Assembly: GCF_916700565.1 (NCBI RefSeq)
Contig: NZ_CAKAKO010000001.1
Coordinates: 496,001-560,000 of the forward strand
Length of the DNA: 64,000 nucleotides
Reading direction: 5' to 3'
Origin: Xenophilus sp. Marseille-Q4582
GTDB lineage: Bacteria > Pseudomonadota > Gammaproteobacteria > Burkholderiales > Burkholderiaceae_C
A model generated the notes under the pieces. That model searched no databases, was not told the DNA's origin, and saw nothing but the letters and a program-made list of their open reading frames with translations. Positions 1 to 9,339 of this stretch are shown in pieces. Position numbers and translations under genes: made by a program. Position 1 is the stretch's first letter; each line of letters begins with the position of its first letter.

Positions 1-360
1 TTCGGGCAACTGGATGCCATGGCGCGCAGCCAGCGCGCCACGCCAAAGCCGTCGACCTTCATGCGCGACAAGGTGATGACGATGGTCAGCGCGCTCAAGA
101 GCGGTGCGGGCGTGCTCGCGCAAGGAAAGGACACCTTGCAAGGCACGCGCGACGCGGTCCGTGACGACTGGCAGGCAACCGCACAGACGCTGCGGCGCCA
201 GGGCTGGGGCGACCTGGCGGCGCAGATCGACCGATTCATGGCACAGATGCCGCCGGTGCAGACGGATGGAGAGCGGCTGGCCGAGCAGTGGCGGGTCTGG
301 CAGCGCACCCCCACGCCGGAGCGCTCGCGTCCTCGTGTACCCGATGAGCGAAGTCGATAG
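1..360 (+). CDS. C-terminal part of an unidentified mobile-element protein (partial at left edge)
   Basis: The reading frame is open to the first base, so this is the 3' part of a longer gene. It encodes about 119 visible residues, rich in Arg, Gln and Ala, probably helical, with no recognisable catalytic motif. The tail (ERSRPRVPDERSR) has low complexity and may be a foreign extension picked up at a junction, because degenerate DNA follows directly. The neighbouring transfer block lacks a relaxase in this window, so this could be the end of a relaxase or another mobilisation protein. That is a guess from context only. Confidence 0.4.
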   Translation, partial: FGQLDAMARSQRATPKPSTFMRDKVMTMVSALKSGAGVLAQGKDTLQGTRDAVRDDWQATAQTLRRQGWGDLAAQIDRFMAQMPPVQTDGERLAEQWRVWQRTPTPERSRPRVPDERSR

Positions 361-591
361 GGAGCTCGCTTTCGTGGTCGCAGGAAAGCAGTTACGGGCC
401 GCTTTCTCGATCGGGTACGAAATCTCGTGCGTGCACGTCGACTATCTGTGAGGGCAAGGCCGACAAGCGCGCGGTACTGAAGTTCAACCCGATCCGGGCC
501 CAGTACGTGTCGCTGGCTGGAGCGGTGGCACACCAAGCAGACCTTCAAGTGGCTGGACGACGGTAGCTACGTTCTTGAAGTGCCCTATTTA

Positions 592-1705
592 TTGATCCGG
601 CCTCAATGAACTTGACTCAAGCCGCATAGCGTACCGTGGCGTGCTCGAAGTACTTGCGGATGCGCTCGGGCTGGCGTTGCACGCTGCGAAGGTGCTTGGC
701 TGTGGCTTTGGCCAGTTGCAGCTTCGTTCGCGCCGGTGCCAGCTTCGTGACCGCCTGCTTGATATCCGCATTGGCCATCTCATCCGGGTTCAACTCCGGG
801 CTATAGCTCGGTAGGTAGAACACCTCGATGGCATCGGCATGCTCGGCCAGCCAGGCCTTGACCGGTTTGGCATGATGCACCCGCAGGTTGTCCAGGATCA
901 GGAACACCTTCTTGGTCTGTCCCTTGATCAGCCGGCGCAGGAAGTCGATCAGGATTGTGGTGTTGAGCGCCCCGTCAAAGATGCGCCAGCGCATCTGCCC
1001 TTTGTTGGTCACGGTGGAGATGACCGACAGGTTGTGGCGCTTGTTGTTGACCCGCACCACCGGCGTCTGGCCCTTGGGCGCAAAACCACGGCCGCGTACA
1101 TCGTCGCTGCGCAGTCCACTCTCGTCGCCCCAGTGAATTTCGGCTCCCTCGGCCTTGGCCCGCGCGGCAATGGCGGGGTAGTCCTCGTCGAGCCACTTCT
1201 TGACCGCCGCCGGTGACTGCTCGTAGGCCTTCTTCATCGGCTTTTGCGGCGTGAAGCCCCAGCGCGCCAGGTACTTGCCCATGGTGCGCACTTGCAGTCG
1301 CAGCCCAAAGCGCTGTTCGATGAGTTGGGCCACAGCGGCGCGGGTCCACAGCGCGTAGGGCATCTTGAGCTGATCGGGCGTCTTGTCGGCGATGAGCTTG
1401 CGCACCAGGGCCTCCTGGGCGGGGTCGAGCAAGCGGTTTTCGCCGAGCTTGCGCCCGCCAATGGCGTCGTGCAGCGCCTTGGCACCGAGCGCCTCATGGC
1501 GTTTGCAGATGTTGAAGACGCCTGTGCGACTCAGGCCGGTGAGCGCGGCGATCTTGTCGTAGGTGTTGCCGGCCTTGCGTAGCCGGATGACCTGAACCCG
1601 GCGCTCATGCCGCGCTTCGTGGCTCAACGATCTCATGTCAGTTGCTTGCATGAATCCGAGTTGGGGGCGGTGCAGATAAATTCAAGTGCACAAGGGCCGA
1701 ATCAA
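592..1705. mobile_element. IS630-family insertion sequence
   Basis: The element is 1114 bp and carries a single transposase gene on the minus strand. The terminal inverted repeats start TTGATCCGGCC on the left and TTGATTCGGCC (reverse complement) on the right, with about 18 of 24 bases matching. The flanking dinucleotide TA at 590-591 and 1706-1707 is the target duplication expected for IS630/Tc1-type elements. The interrupted gene reads through in frame when the IS is removed, which fixes the ends. Confidence 0.88.
617..1651 (-). CDS. IS630-family DDE transposase
   Basis: Predicted 344-residue transposase. The N-terminus (about 15-70) is a helix-turn-helix with the IS630 pattern RLRKAGNTYDKIAALTGLSR. 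The catalytic domain shows the first Asp in HWGDESG (about 173), the second Asp in FLILDNLRVHHAK (about 250), and the final acidic residue in LPSYSPELNPDE (about 287), a DDE arrangement typical of the family. Length and motifs look intact, so the protein may be active. It fills nearly the whole element and runs opposite to the WYL fragment it interrupts. Confidence 0.93.
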   Translation of the reverse strand: MQATDMRSLSHEARHERRVQVIRLRKAGNTYDKIAALTGLSRTGVFNICKRHEALGAKALHDAIGGRKLGENRLLDPAQEALVRKLIADKTPDQLKMPYALWTRAAVAQLIEQRFGLRLQVRTMGKYLARWGFTPQKPMKKAYEQSPAAVKKWLDEDYPAIAARAKAEGAEIHWGDESGLRSDDVRGRGFAPKGQTPVVRVNNKRHNLSVISTVTNKGQMRWRIFDGALNTTILIDFLRRLIKGQTKKVFLILDNLRVHHAKPVKAWLAEHADAIEVFYLPSYSPELNPDEMANADIKQAVTKLAPARTKLQLAKATAKHLRSVQRQPERIRKYFEHATVRYAA

Positions 1706-1920
1706 TAACGGACCAGGAACTCGTCATGGACGTGCTGCGCTTTGGCGCAGATGTTGAGGTCCTGAGACCGCCCGAGCTGCGGGATGGGGTGGCCGAACGG
1801 TTGTGCGCCGCAGCAAAACTCTACGCGTAGCAGCTGGCCGATTGGTAGCTCATTCTGTGAACTACCGGCCTTTCAGAATATCCCTCACGCCTGCTGTGTA
1901 ACGTGGGCATGGAGTTGGGA

Positions 1921-2199
1921 ATGCAGATCAATTTTGCGCATCTTCGGCAACCCGCCGTCAGCGGCGGTTGGGTCAACTTCGCGGTCTTCGACGCCCGGTC
2001 GAGCAGCGGCACCACGAGCACCAACAGCGAGCTCCTGGAGCAACTGACGGCGCGGGCCCGGGCGAACCAGTTGCGGATTGACCAGTCCGCTTTGGCCTTC
2101 AGCGCCAACGGCCGTATTCAGTTCTTCGGCAGCAAGCACCTGGTGGAGTTCCTCTCCCGCAGCGGCTTGCCCCGCTGGACCCACACTCTCAACGTTTAA
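1921..2199 (+). CDS. Small hypothetical protein
   Basis: Encodes 92 residues from the ATG at 1921, preferred because GGAG lies 6-7 bases upstream. GTG 1903 and ATG 1909 are in-frame alternatives that would add 4-6 residues. The protein begins MQINFAHLRQPAV and has an alpha/beta look without signal peptide or membrane segment. It includes VNFAVFDARSSSG and a C-terminal stretch RIQFFGSKHLVEFL. No family is recognised. It sits 10 bp before the next small gene, so the two are probably co-transcribed. Pairs of small genes like this are common next to transfer regions of plasmids and ICEs, but a role cannot be assigned. Confidence 0.6.
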   Translation: MQINFAHLRQPAVSGGWVNFAVFDARSSSGTTSTNSELLEQLTARARANQLRIDQSALAFSANGRIQFFGSKHLVEFLSRSGLPRWTHTLNV

Positions 2200-2209
2200 G
2201 GAGCCCATC

Positions 2210-2389
2210 ATGGCCAAGAACGCACCTGTCGGCGACAACGCCCGCCGCGGCGCCGTCCGCGACCGCTCACAAACCTACAACCCGGTCACCGAGACCTGGA
2301 CGAAGCGCGATACCGGCAACGGCCGCTTCATGGACCAGAAGCAGGACGGCACGCCCTTCAGGGGCGTGCGCAAGGAGCGCGGCAAGTAG
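2210..2389 (+). CDS. Small basic hypothetical protein (59 aa)
   Basis: The ATG at 2210 is preceded by AAGGAG, a strong ribosome-binding site. The product is 59 residues, highly charged (many Arg, Lys, Asp) and apparently without hydrophobic core or signal. It starts MAKNAPVGDNARRGAVRDRS and ends VRKERGK. Composition suggests a flexible nucleic-acid-binding or accessory peptide. It follows the 92-residue gene by 10 bp. A 209-bp GC-rich gap follows before the next gene, with no clear feature apart from the ribosome-binding site near 2590. Confidence 0.6.
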   Translation: MAKNAPVGDNARRGAVRDRSQTYNPVTETWTKRDTGNGRFMDQKQDGTPFRGVRKERGK

Positions 2390-2598
2390 ACCTGCTGCAC
2401 AGTGGGGCGGGCTGCTGACGCTCGGCCCGGCCGCGATTCCGCCAGCCTGACCTCGCCGGCTTGTCCGTCGGCTGGGTGCGGTCCGGCTTAGCGGCGACGT
2501 ATTCCAGATTCGTCCGGTGCCTTCCCGGTCTAGAAGGGTTCGTTTCCCCTGGACGGCATGGAGTTTGTGTAACAGAATAGTTACAAAAATGGAGGGAT

Positions 2599-5500
2599 AT
2601 GCAGAACCGAGGCTCGAGGCGCCTGTACGCCGCAACTGATCTGGTCAATTTCCTCGAGTGCGAGCACCTCACGTCGCTCGACTTGCAGAACCTTCAGACG
2701 CCGCTGCTGCGGGCTGAAGTTGACGAATCCACCCAGCTCATCCAGCAGAAGGGCTATGAGCACGAGGGCGCGTACGTCCAGCACCTGCGTGACCAGGGGC
2801 TGAACGTCGTCGACATCGCCGAAGGCAACGACAGCCTAGAGGCTAAAGTGGCCGCCACGCTGGACGCGATGCGCTCCGGCGTCGACGTCATCTTCCAGGC
2901 CACGCTGCTGCAAGGCGAGCTGGCCGGCTACGCAGACTTCCTCATCAAGGTCCCCCGGCCGTCGGCCCTGGGCGACTACAGCTACGAGGTGTCGGATACC
3001 AAGCTCTCGCGCAAAGCCAAGGCCAAGTTCCTGGTGCAGCTGTCGTTCTATTCGAAGCTGCTGACCGTGGCGCAGGGTGTCGCGCCCTTGTACATGCACG
3101 TCATCCTGGGAGACCGCTCCCAGAAGACCTATCGCTGCGCAGACTACGCCCACTACTTCGAGGCGCTGCTGCAGCGCTTCCTTGATCGCATGGACGCGCA
3201 AGGTAAGACGACCTATCCGGAGCCATGCAACCACTGTGACCTGTGCGGCTGGATCGACATCTGCAAGCAGCGCTGGCTTGCCGACGACCACCTCAACCAG
3301 GTCGCCAACATTGCGCGCGGCCAGATCATCAAGCTCCGGGCCGCGGGCGTGGACACCATGGCCAAGCTTGGGGAGTTGGCCAAAGGCACGCTGATACCCA
3401 AGATCCAAGCCGGCACGCTGGAGAAACTGCGGCACCAGGCCTTCCTGCAGGACAAAGCCCGACGGACCGGCGAGCCCATCGTGGAACTGCTCCCCGTTGA
3501 GGCAAACCGCGGCCTGCTGCGCATGCCCGAGCCGAACGCCGGGGACATGTTCTTCGACATGGAAGGCGACCCGCTCGAAGAGGGCGGGCTGGAATATCTG
3601 TTCGGCCTGTACTTCTCAGAGGGCGGCAAGTGGGAGTTCAAGGGTTTCTGGGCCCACAGCCGCCAGGAGGAATGCGCCGCCTTCGAGGCCTTCGTCGACT
3701 TCGTCGTGGCCCGCCTGAAGGCCTACCCGGGCGCCCACGTCTACCACTATGCCAAGTACGAGGAAACCGCCCTCAAGAAGCTGATGACGCTGCATGCGAC
3801 GCGCGAGGCCGAGGTGGACAACTGGCTGCGCCGCGGCGTGCTCGTCGACCTCTACCAGGTGGTGCGCGAAGGCATCATGGTCTCGGAGCCGCGCTACTCC
3901 ATTAAGAACATCGAGCACTTCTACTTGGAGGCGCGCGAGGGCGACGTCACCAACGCCGGCGCCAGCATCGTCTGGTACGAGCGATGGAAGGAAACCGGTG
4001 ATCCCGCGCTACTGCAATCCATCGAGAAGTACAACGAGGACGACGTCCGCTCTACGCAGGAGCTGCGCGACTGGCTGCTGAAGCTTCGGCCAGTTGGCCT
4101 ACCGTGGGCCGAGCCTCGCATCCCCACCAGCGGCGCAAGCAGCAGCGCCACCACGTCGGAGCCCCTGACGGAGGCCGAAGCCCGACTCGTGCCTTATCGG
4201 CAGGCCCTGGTTGGGCCGCTGCCCGAGGACCGGCTGACCTGGACCGCAGAAGAGACGGCACGGGAACTCACCTATCAGCTTCTTGACTTTCATCGCCGGG
4301 CCGACAAGCCCGACTATTGGGCGATGTTCCAGCGCATGGAACTGTCCGAGAACGAGTTGCTGGAGGACCCTGAGTGCCTGGCCGGCTTGGTGGCGGATCC
4401 CGACTTCCCGCCGGAGGCGGTGAAGAAGTCCACCGTCTACACCTTCCTGTACCCCGTCCAGGAGACGAAGCTGCGCCACGGCAGCAGCATCACGCGGGCC
4501 GATACCGGTGAGGGTCTGGACAAACTGGAGATGGACAGCGAAACGCGGCGGGTGCGCATCAAGTTCGGCCCGTCCAAAGAGCGTCCGCCCACGCGCCTGA
4601 GCTTGGGGCCTGGCAGCCCCATCCAGACAAAGTCGATCCAGGACGCGCTCTTTCGCTTTGCTGACACGGTGATCGGCGGCAGCCACAAGTACCCGGCGCT
4701 CGAAAGCGTCCTGCGCCGCGGCGTGCCGTCGATCGCCGGCAAAGAGCCCAATGCGCCCATGATCGCCGGCAAGGCCACCGTCGAGGCCTGCACGGCCGTC
4801 GTGATGGGCATGCAGAGCAGCTACCTGTTCATCCAGGGGCCGCCAGGCGCCGGCAAGACCTACACGGGTTCTCACGTGATCGTGGCGCTGCTCGCGGCCG
4901 GCAAGAAGGTCGGCATCACGTCCAACTCCCACAGGCCCATCAACCACCTGCTGGAAAAGGTCGTGGAAGTGGCCAAGAAGCAGGGCGTGTCGTTCAACGG
5001 GGTCAAGAAGTCGTCCAAGGACGACGACTCGGCCTACCCCGGCGATGGCATCGAGAACATCTACGACAACGACGCGGTGTTTTCCTGCGGTGCCCGGCTG
5101 GTGGCGGGCACGGCCTGGCTTTTCTCACGGCCGGATGCTGACCAGTACCTCGACTATCTCTTCGTCGATGAAGCCGGCCAGGTGTCCCTGGCCAATCTAA
5201 TCGCCGTGGGCACCAGCGCTCGCAACCTGGTGCTGCTGGGCGACCAGATGCAGCTCTCGCAGCCGACCAAGGGCGTCCACCCGGGCCGATCAGGCGACTC
5301 GTCCCTGGACTACCTGTTGGATGGCGTGGCCACGATCGCGCCCAACCGCGGCATCTTCCTGGAGACGACCTGGCGCATGCACCCGGCGGTCTGCAGCTTC
5401 ATTTCGGACGCGGTCTACGACTCGCGCCTCGAACCCGAGGCCAAGAACGAAAAACGGGTGCTGGTGCTCCGTGATGACGCCCAGCCGCTGCTCAAGCCGG

Positions 5501-5991
5501 CCGGAATCGTGTTCGCCCCCGTGGACCATGAAGGCTGTTCCCAGCAGAGCGCAGAGGAGGCCGATCTCATCAAACGACTGTACGAGGACCTGCTGTCTCA
5601 GCGCTACACCGCTGACGATGGCAGCGTGCACCCGATCACGCCCAAGAACATCCTCGTCGTGGCACCGTACAACATGCAAGTCAACCTGCTGCGCGAAGCG
5701 CTGCCTGCGGATGCGCGGGTTGGAACGGTCGACAAATTCCAGGGGCAGGAAGCCGAGGTCGTGCTTATCTCGATGACGACCTCCAGCGAGGCCGAACTGC
5801 CCCGCTTCATGGAGTTCCTGTTCAGCAAAAATCGCTTGAACGTGGCCGTTTCGCGCGCCAAGTCCTTGGCCGTGCTCGTCGCCAACCCTGCGCTGATGAC
5901 CATCAAGTGCTCCACGCCGGAGCAGATGGGCCTCGTGAACACCCTGTGCTGGATCGCGTCGGTGGGTGCCGACCGAGCCGCCCATTCTTGA
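2599..5991 (+). CDS. TM0106-family RecB-like nuclease fused to UPF1/DNA2-type SF1 helicase
   Basis: Predicted 1130-residue DNA-processing protein. The start is supported by GGAGG 9 bases upstream. Residues 1-240 resemble a Cas4/RecB-like nuclease: YSYEVSDTKLSRKAKAKF holds the D...K pair and HCDLCGWIDIC a cysteine cluster. Around 317 (MFFDMEGDPLEEGG) an RNase-H-like exonuclease domain begins. The C-terminal half is an SF1 helicase with Walker A GPPGAGKT (about 746), Walker B FVDEAGQV (about 856), and late motifs VDKFQGQEAEVV and SKNRLNVAVSRAK. Family members are widespread but poorly characterised. A role in DNA end processing or defence is plausible. rmuC follows 27 bp downstream, suggesting a shared transcript. 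Confidence 0.88.
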   Translation: MQNRGSRRLYAATDLVNFLECEHLTSLDLQNLQTPLLRAEVDESTQLIQQKGYEHEGAYVQHLRDQGLNVVDIAEGNDSLEAKVAATLDAMRSGVDVIFQATLLQGELAGYADFLIKVPRPSALGDYSYEVSDTKLSRKAKAKFLVQLSFYSKLLTVAQGVAPLYMHVILGDRSQKTYRCADYAHYFEALLQRFLDRMDAQGKTTYPEPCNHCDLCGWIDICKQRWLADDHLNQVANIARGQIIKLRAAGVDTMAKLGELAKGTLIPKIQAGTLEKLRHQAFLQDKARRTGEPIVELLPVEANRGLLRMPEPNAGDMFFDMEGDPLEEGGLEYLFGLYFSEGGKWEFKGFWAHSRQEECAAFEAFVDFVVARLKAYPGAHVYHYAKYEETALKKLMTLHATREAEVDNWLRRGVLVDLYQVVREGIMVSEPRYSIKNIEHFYLEAREGDVTNAGASIVWYERWKETGDPALLQSIEKYNEDDVRSTQELRDWLLKLRPVGLPWAEPRIPTSGASSSATTSEPLTEAEARLVPYRQALVGPLPEDRLTWTAEETARELTYQLLDFHRRADKPDYWAMFQRMELSENELLEDPECLAGLVADPDFPPEAVKKSTVYTFLYPVQETKLRHGSSITRADTGEGLDKLEMDSETRRVRIKFGPSKERPPTRLSLGPGSPIQTKSIQDALFRFADTVIGGSHKYPALESVLRRGVPSIAGKEPNAPMIAGKATVEACTAVVMGMQSSYLFIQGPPGAGKTYTGSHVIVALLAAGKKVGITSNSHRPINHLLEKVVEVAKKQGVSFNGVKKSSKDDDSAYPGDGIENIYDNDAVFSCGARLVAGTAWLFSRPDADQYLDYLFVDEAGQVSLANLIAVGTSARNLVLLGDQMQLSQPTKGVHPGRSGDSSLDYLLDGVATIAPNRGIFLETTWRMHPAVCSFISDAVYDSRLEPEAKNEKRVLVLRDDAQPLLKPAGIVFAPVDHEGCSQQSAEEADLIKRLYEDLLSQRYTADDGSVHPITPKNILVVAPYNMQVNLLREALPADARVGTVDKFQGQEAEVVLISMTTSSEAELPRFMEFLFSKNRLNVAVSRAKSLAVLVANPALMTIKCSTPEQMGLVNTLCWIASVGADRAAHS

Positions 5992-6018
5992 CCTTGATGA
6001 CCCGTTTCGGGCGAACCC

Positions 6019-8037
6019 ATGGCTGATTCTCAAGTGATGTTGTACGTACTCCTCGCCCTGACCGGGCTGTCGCTCGTCGCCTGCATCGCACTGATGCTGC
6101 GCAAGCCTAAGATAGAAATACCACCCGAGCTCAGCACCCGGATTACGCTGCTGGAGCAAAGCGTCGTTCGCGTGGTCGAAGGGCAGGGCCGGCTCGAAGG
6201 CGGGTCCCAGAGCGTCGAGCGTAGGCTGCAGGCTTTCACCGAGGAGATGGCCGCCGCCTTCGCGTCGTCACGCCAGGTGCTTGACGAGCAGCTCGGGCGC
6301 ACCTTGGAAGAGTCTCGGAACGGGCGCGTGGAGCTCCAGGCAGCGTTCCAGAAGTTCGAGGAGCGCTTGGACGGACGGATTTCCGCCCTGGATCAAAAGC
6401 TAGGCAGCCGCTTCGCCGAGTTCCAGGAGACCATCGCTCAAGGTCTGGCGGCCAGCCGCTCCGCGGTCAACGAGCAACTCAACAACGCGCTTGAAGAATC
6501 GCGCAGTTCTCGTGCCGAGCTGAAGGAAGCATTCGGCCGATTCGAGACCAAGGTGGAGCAGCGGCTGACCAGCCTGGACGGGTCCATGACAGCGCGGTTC
6601 GAGGCCTTGCAGGGGGCGCTGTCGACGCGGCTGCAAGAGTCTGCTCAGGCGCTGCTGACCCAGCTTGGCCAAGCCAACACCGAGGCCACGGCGGGCCGGG
6701 CCGAGGCTACGCGGACGCTGACAGCCTTCCGCGAGGAGCTTGCAGGCGTGCTGCGCACGCTGGCCGAGGAGACTGCCAGATCCCGACAGGCGGCCGCGGA
6801 GAATGCGACCGCTTTCGAAACCCGCATGCAGGAGCGCTTCGACGCGCTCAGCGCGGTTGCCCGTCAGACGCTGGAGTCATTGAAGGCCGACGTGGTCGAT
6901 CAGCTGAAGGCGATGTCTTCAGCCATGAAGGACCAGCTCGAGGGCAACGGCACACAGATTCGCAATCAGTTCTCAACCCTGCAGGAGTCGGTGAGCCAGA
7001 AGCTCCTCGCCGTCTCGACGGCGAACCAGCAAAGCTCCGACCAGATGCGCGTCACGCTCAACGAGCGGCTGGCGGCCATCCAGGAGGACAACGGCAAGAA
7101 GTTGGAGGAGATGCGTCGCACGGTCGACGAAAAGCTGCACGCAACGCTGGAGCAAAGGCTGGGGGATTCCTTCAAGTTGGTGAGCGAGCGGCTCGAGCAG
7201 GTCCACGCCGGCCTGGGCGAGATGAAGATGCTGGCCGGCAGCGTGGGCGACCTCAAAAAGGTCATGACCAACGTACGGACCCGCGGCACCTGGGGCGAAG
7301 TGCAGCTCGGCGGCATCATCGAAGGACTGTTCACCGCGGATCAGTTCCAGAGGAACTTGAAGACCGGGGCCGGCAACAGCAACGAGATGGTCGAGTTCGC
7401 AGTCCGCATTCCCGCCCCGGCTGACGAAGCGCCCGTTTGGCTCCCGATCGACTCGAAGTATCCCGTCGAGCACTACCAGAAGCTGCTCACGGCCCACGAA
7501 GACGGTGATCGCCTCGCCATCCAGGCTGCATCGGCGGCCTTCGAGTCGTCGCTAAAAGCCGAGGCGAAGAAGATCTCAACCAAGTACATCCGCCCACCGC
7601 TGACCACGGACTTCGCCATCATGTTCCTGCCGACTGAAGGCCTCTTCGCGGAAGCCATGCGGTTCCCAGGATTGCATGAGCAACTGCAGGTCGACCTGCG
7701 CGTCATCATCGCGGGACCAACCACACTCTCAGCGCTGCTGAACAGCGTCCGCCTGGGTTTTCGGACGCTGGCTATCGAGAAGAGATCCTCGGAGGTGTGG
7801 AAGGTGCTGGGGGCAGCCAAAGCCGAGTTCAAGAAGTTCGGCGACATCGTGGACGCGACCAAGAAGTCCATCGACCAGGCTGCGAACAAGTTCGACGAAC
7901 TGGGCCGCCGCACGCGAGCCATCGAACGCAACCTGAGCGATGTTCACGAACTCCCCAGCGCCGTGTTGCCGGCGGCTCCCGCACTGGAGCTCGCCGGGGA
8001 GTTTTCGAGCGAAGGGCCAGAGGCCGTCGCGGCGTGA
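6019..8037 (+). CDS. rmuC: DNA recombination protein RmuC homologue
   Basis: Predicted 672 residues. The N-terminus has one membrane segment (VMLYVLLALTGLSLVACIAL), followed by about 370 residues of heptad-rich coiled coil with repeated RLE, EARS and FE segments. The RmuC domain begins near 415 (VRTRGTWGEVQLGGIIEGLF) and includes LPIDSKYPVEHYQ and FLPTEGLFAEAMR, typical of the family. RmuC limits inversions at short repeats in E. coli and belongs to the PD-(D/E)XK superfamily. The copy here is longer than the E. coli protein, mainly in the coiled coil. It is probably co-transcribed with the upstream nuclease-helicase. Chromosomes usually carry their own rmuC, so this is likely cargo of the element. 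Confidence 0.93.
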   Translation: MADSQVMLYVLLALTGLSLVACIALMLRKPKIEIPPELSTRITLLEQSVVRVVEGQGRLEGGSQSVERRLQAFTEEMAAAFASSRQVLDEQLGRTLEESRNGRVELQAAFQKFEERLDGRISALDQKLGSRFAEFQETIAQGLAASRSAVNEQLNNALEESRSSRAELKEAFGRFETKVEQRLTSLDGSMTARFEALQGALSTRLQESAQALLTQLGQANTEATAGRAEATRTLTAFREELAGVLRTLAEETARSRQAAAENATAFETRMQERFDALSAVARQTLESLKADVVDQLKAMSSAMKDQLEGNGTQIRNQFSTLQESVSQKLLAVSTANQQSSDQMRVTLNERLAAIQEDNGKKLEEMRRTVDEKLHATLEQRLGDSFKLVSERLEQVHAGLGEMKMLAGSVGDLKKVMTNVRTRGTWGEVQLGGIIEGLFTADQFQRNLKTGAGNSNEMVEFAVRIPAPADEAPVWLPIDSKYPVEHYQKLLTAHEDGDRLAIQAASAAFESSLKAEAKKISTKYIRPPLTTDFAIMFLPTEGLFAEAMRFPGLHEQLQVDLRVIIAGPTTLSALLNSVRLGFRTLAIEKRSSEVWKVLGAAKAEFKKFGDIVDATKKSIDQAANKFDELGRRTRAIERNLSDVHELPSAVLPAAPALELAGEFSSEGPEAVAA

Positions 8038-8103
8038 GCTCAGCGGCGCTGGAGCGCTTCAAAGTCTCCCAGCGCTTTGTCGATCCGGGGCCCTCTGGGC
8101 GGA

Positions 8104-9339
8104 CTACCGAGTGGGAGGCTCCTCGGTCGGCCGTTCCTTCGCCGTTGGCTCTCTGTCCGGTTGGGTTCTTGCCTTTCCCTGCGCCTTCATTTCCATCGCC
8201 TTCTGGCGCGCGATAATGCGCGCCATGTCCCCGCGCTCGATGCGCTGCGCGATGTTCTCGCGCGCGTGGGTCAGCAGCCGGGCGGCCTCCCTGGGTGGGA
8301 AGCGTTCGGATTCGAGAACCGCCTCGCCCAGCGCGGCGACGGCACGCGCCAGGTGCGGGAACTCCTTCTCGAACTCGAAGCGGTTCATCACCCGGAAGGC
8401 CCCGGCCTCGCGCGCCCACTGCAGCATCTGTCTTGCGTCGGGATCCTGCTCGCAGCGAGCGGCGGCGTCGTTGCGCCAGATGACCGTGCGCCCGGCGATG
8501 TCGCGCGGAACCGCCGGGTCGCCGGTCAGGCGCTGCACCAGCGTTTCCCAACGCATCGCGTACTGGACCAGTTCCCTGGCATCGGGGGCGCGGTCCAGAT
8601 GAATCCGCAATGTCTCGGCGGCCCGGGGGGCACGGTTGAGCACGCCGTCGATCACCCGGCTCTCGTACAGTTGGGTGCCGCTGCGCGTGATCACCCGAAG
8701 GCCGTCGACCATGCGCTCGTGCTCCAGGCGGCCCAGGAGGCTGCCCACATTGCTGAAGGCCAGTTCATGGGCCTGGATGGAAGGCGCTTCGGCGCCGAGC
8801 CCCGCGCGGCGGCGCATCTCGTAGCGAGCCAGCATGGCCAGGCGGCTTTCTTCGCGGGCGGTGGCCACGAAGACCGCCTGGACGGCGTAGCCGCTGCGCC
8901 GCAGGTCCGTCGCGAGCCTGGGGACGGCCTCGATGTCCGTGGTCTCGACCTCGGCGACCAGGTTGAGGCGCCTTATCTGGACGTCCGAGACGAAGCGGTC
9001 GAACCAGGCCTGGCAATGGGCGGTCACCAGGGCAGCGGCCGTCGGGGCCACGTCGCCGCCGGCCGCCCACAGCGGGTGGTATGCACGCAGGCGGTTCAGG
9101 GACACGTGGGCGGCGGTGTCCACGGTCTGCATCAGTTGCTGGCGCAGCATGACCGACGCGTAAGTAAGGCCCGCGCCGGGTTGTCCGGCGATGACCATGG
9201 CCACAGGGTGCTCAGCAGGCTGCGCACCGACCAGGAGGTCCGGTGCAACGCATCGCTCGTACAGGCGCCGCAGTTCGCGCTCGGAGGGCGTGGGCGCGTC
9301 AGGGGCGGATGCAGGCCCGAGTTCCGGGGTGTGCGTCAC
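8104..9339 (-). CDS. Zeta-toxin-family protein with degenerate active site
   Basis: Predicted 411 residues. The N-terminal domain resembles zeta toxins, kinases that phosphorylate UDP-N-acetylglucosamine. The P-loop reads VIAGQPGAGLTYAS (about 48-61), where the invariant Walker A lysine is leucine (codon CTT). The strand that normally carries the catalytic aspartate reads VSLNRLRAYHP, with Asn in its place but the Arg and His-Pro kept. Later motifs such as NVGSLLGRLEHER are present. The C-terminal 180 residues are helical and charged. It overlaps the upstream RHH gene by 4 bp (ATGA), the usual antitoxin-toxin layout. Zeta-like proteins are also common in conjugative plasmids. The missing residues argue against kinase activity. 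Confidence 0.8.
   Translation of the reverse strand: MTHTPELGPASAPDAPTPSERELRRLYERCVAPDLLVGAQPAEHPVAMVIAGQPGAGLTYASVMLRQQLMQTVDTAAHVSLNRLRAYHPLWAAGGDVAPTAAALVTAHCQAWFDRFVSDVQIRRLNLVAEVETTDIEAVPRLATDLRRSGYAVQAVFVATAREESRLAMLARYEMRRRAGLGAEAPSIQAHELAFSNVGSLLGRLEHERMVDGLRVITRSGTQLYESRVIDGVLNRAPRAAETLRIHLDRAPDARELVQYAMRWETLVQRLTGDPAVPRDIAGRTVIWRNDAAARCEQDPDARQMLQWAREAGAFRVMNRFEFEKEFPHLARAVAALGEAVLESERFPPREAARLLTHARENIAQRIERGDMARIIARQKAMEMKAQGKARTQPDREPTAKERPTEEPPTR

Larger units (their letters stand above)
450..1830 (+). pseudogene. WYL-domain regulator remnant, frameshifted and split by an IS630 element
   Basis: Only the C-terminal region of a WYL/WCX transcriptional regulator remains. The part left of the IS reads EGKADKRAVLKFNPIRAQYV, then after a one-base frame change near 512-517 LERWHTKQTFKWLDDGSYVL. 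The part right of the IS reads TDQELVMDVLRFGADVEVL and continues to a stop at 1828-1830. These match the usual C-terminal pattern of WYL proteins, and also the end of the intact WYL regulator at 28057-29037 (EEWHPEQRSRW, ELAMDILRHGGHV). Deleting 592-1705 plus one TA copy joins codons TAT TTA ACG in frame. The N-terminal helix-turn-helix and most of the WYL domain are missing. WYL regulators often control defence operons, so this may be the relic of a second defence locus. Confidence 0.8.

Noticed and set aside
344-451. Short plus-strand frame beginning MSEVDRELAFVVAGKQLRAA
   Set aside because: It has no ribosome-binding site, no family match and lies in a decayed junction region. It might be the end of another broken gene but cannot be supported.
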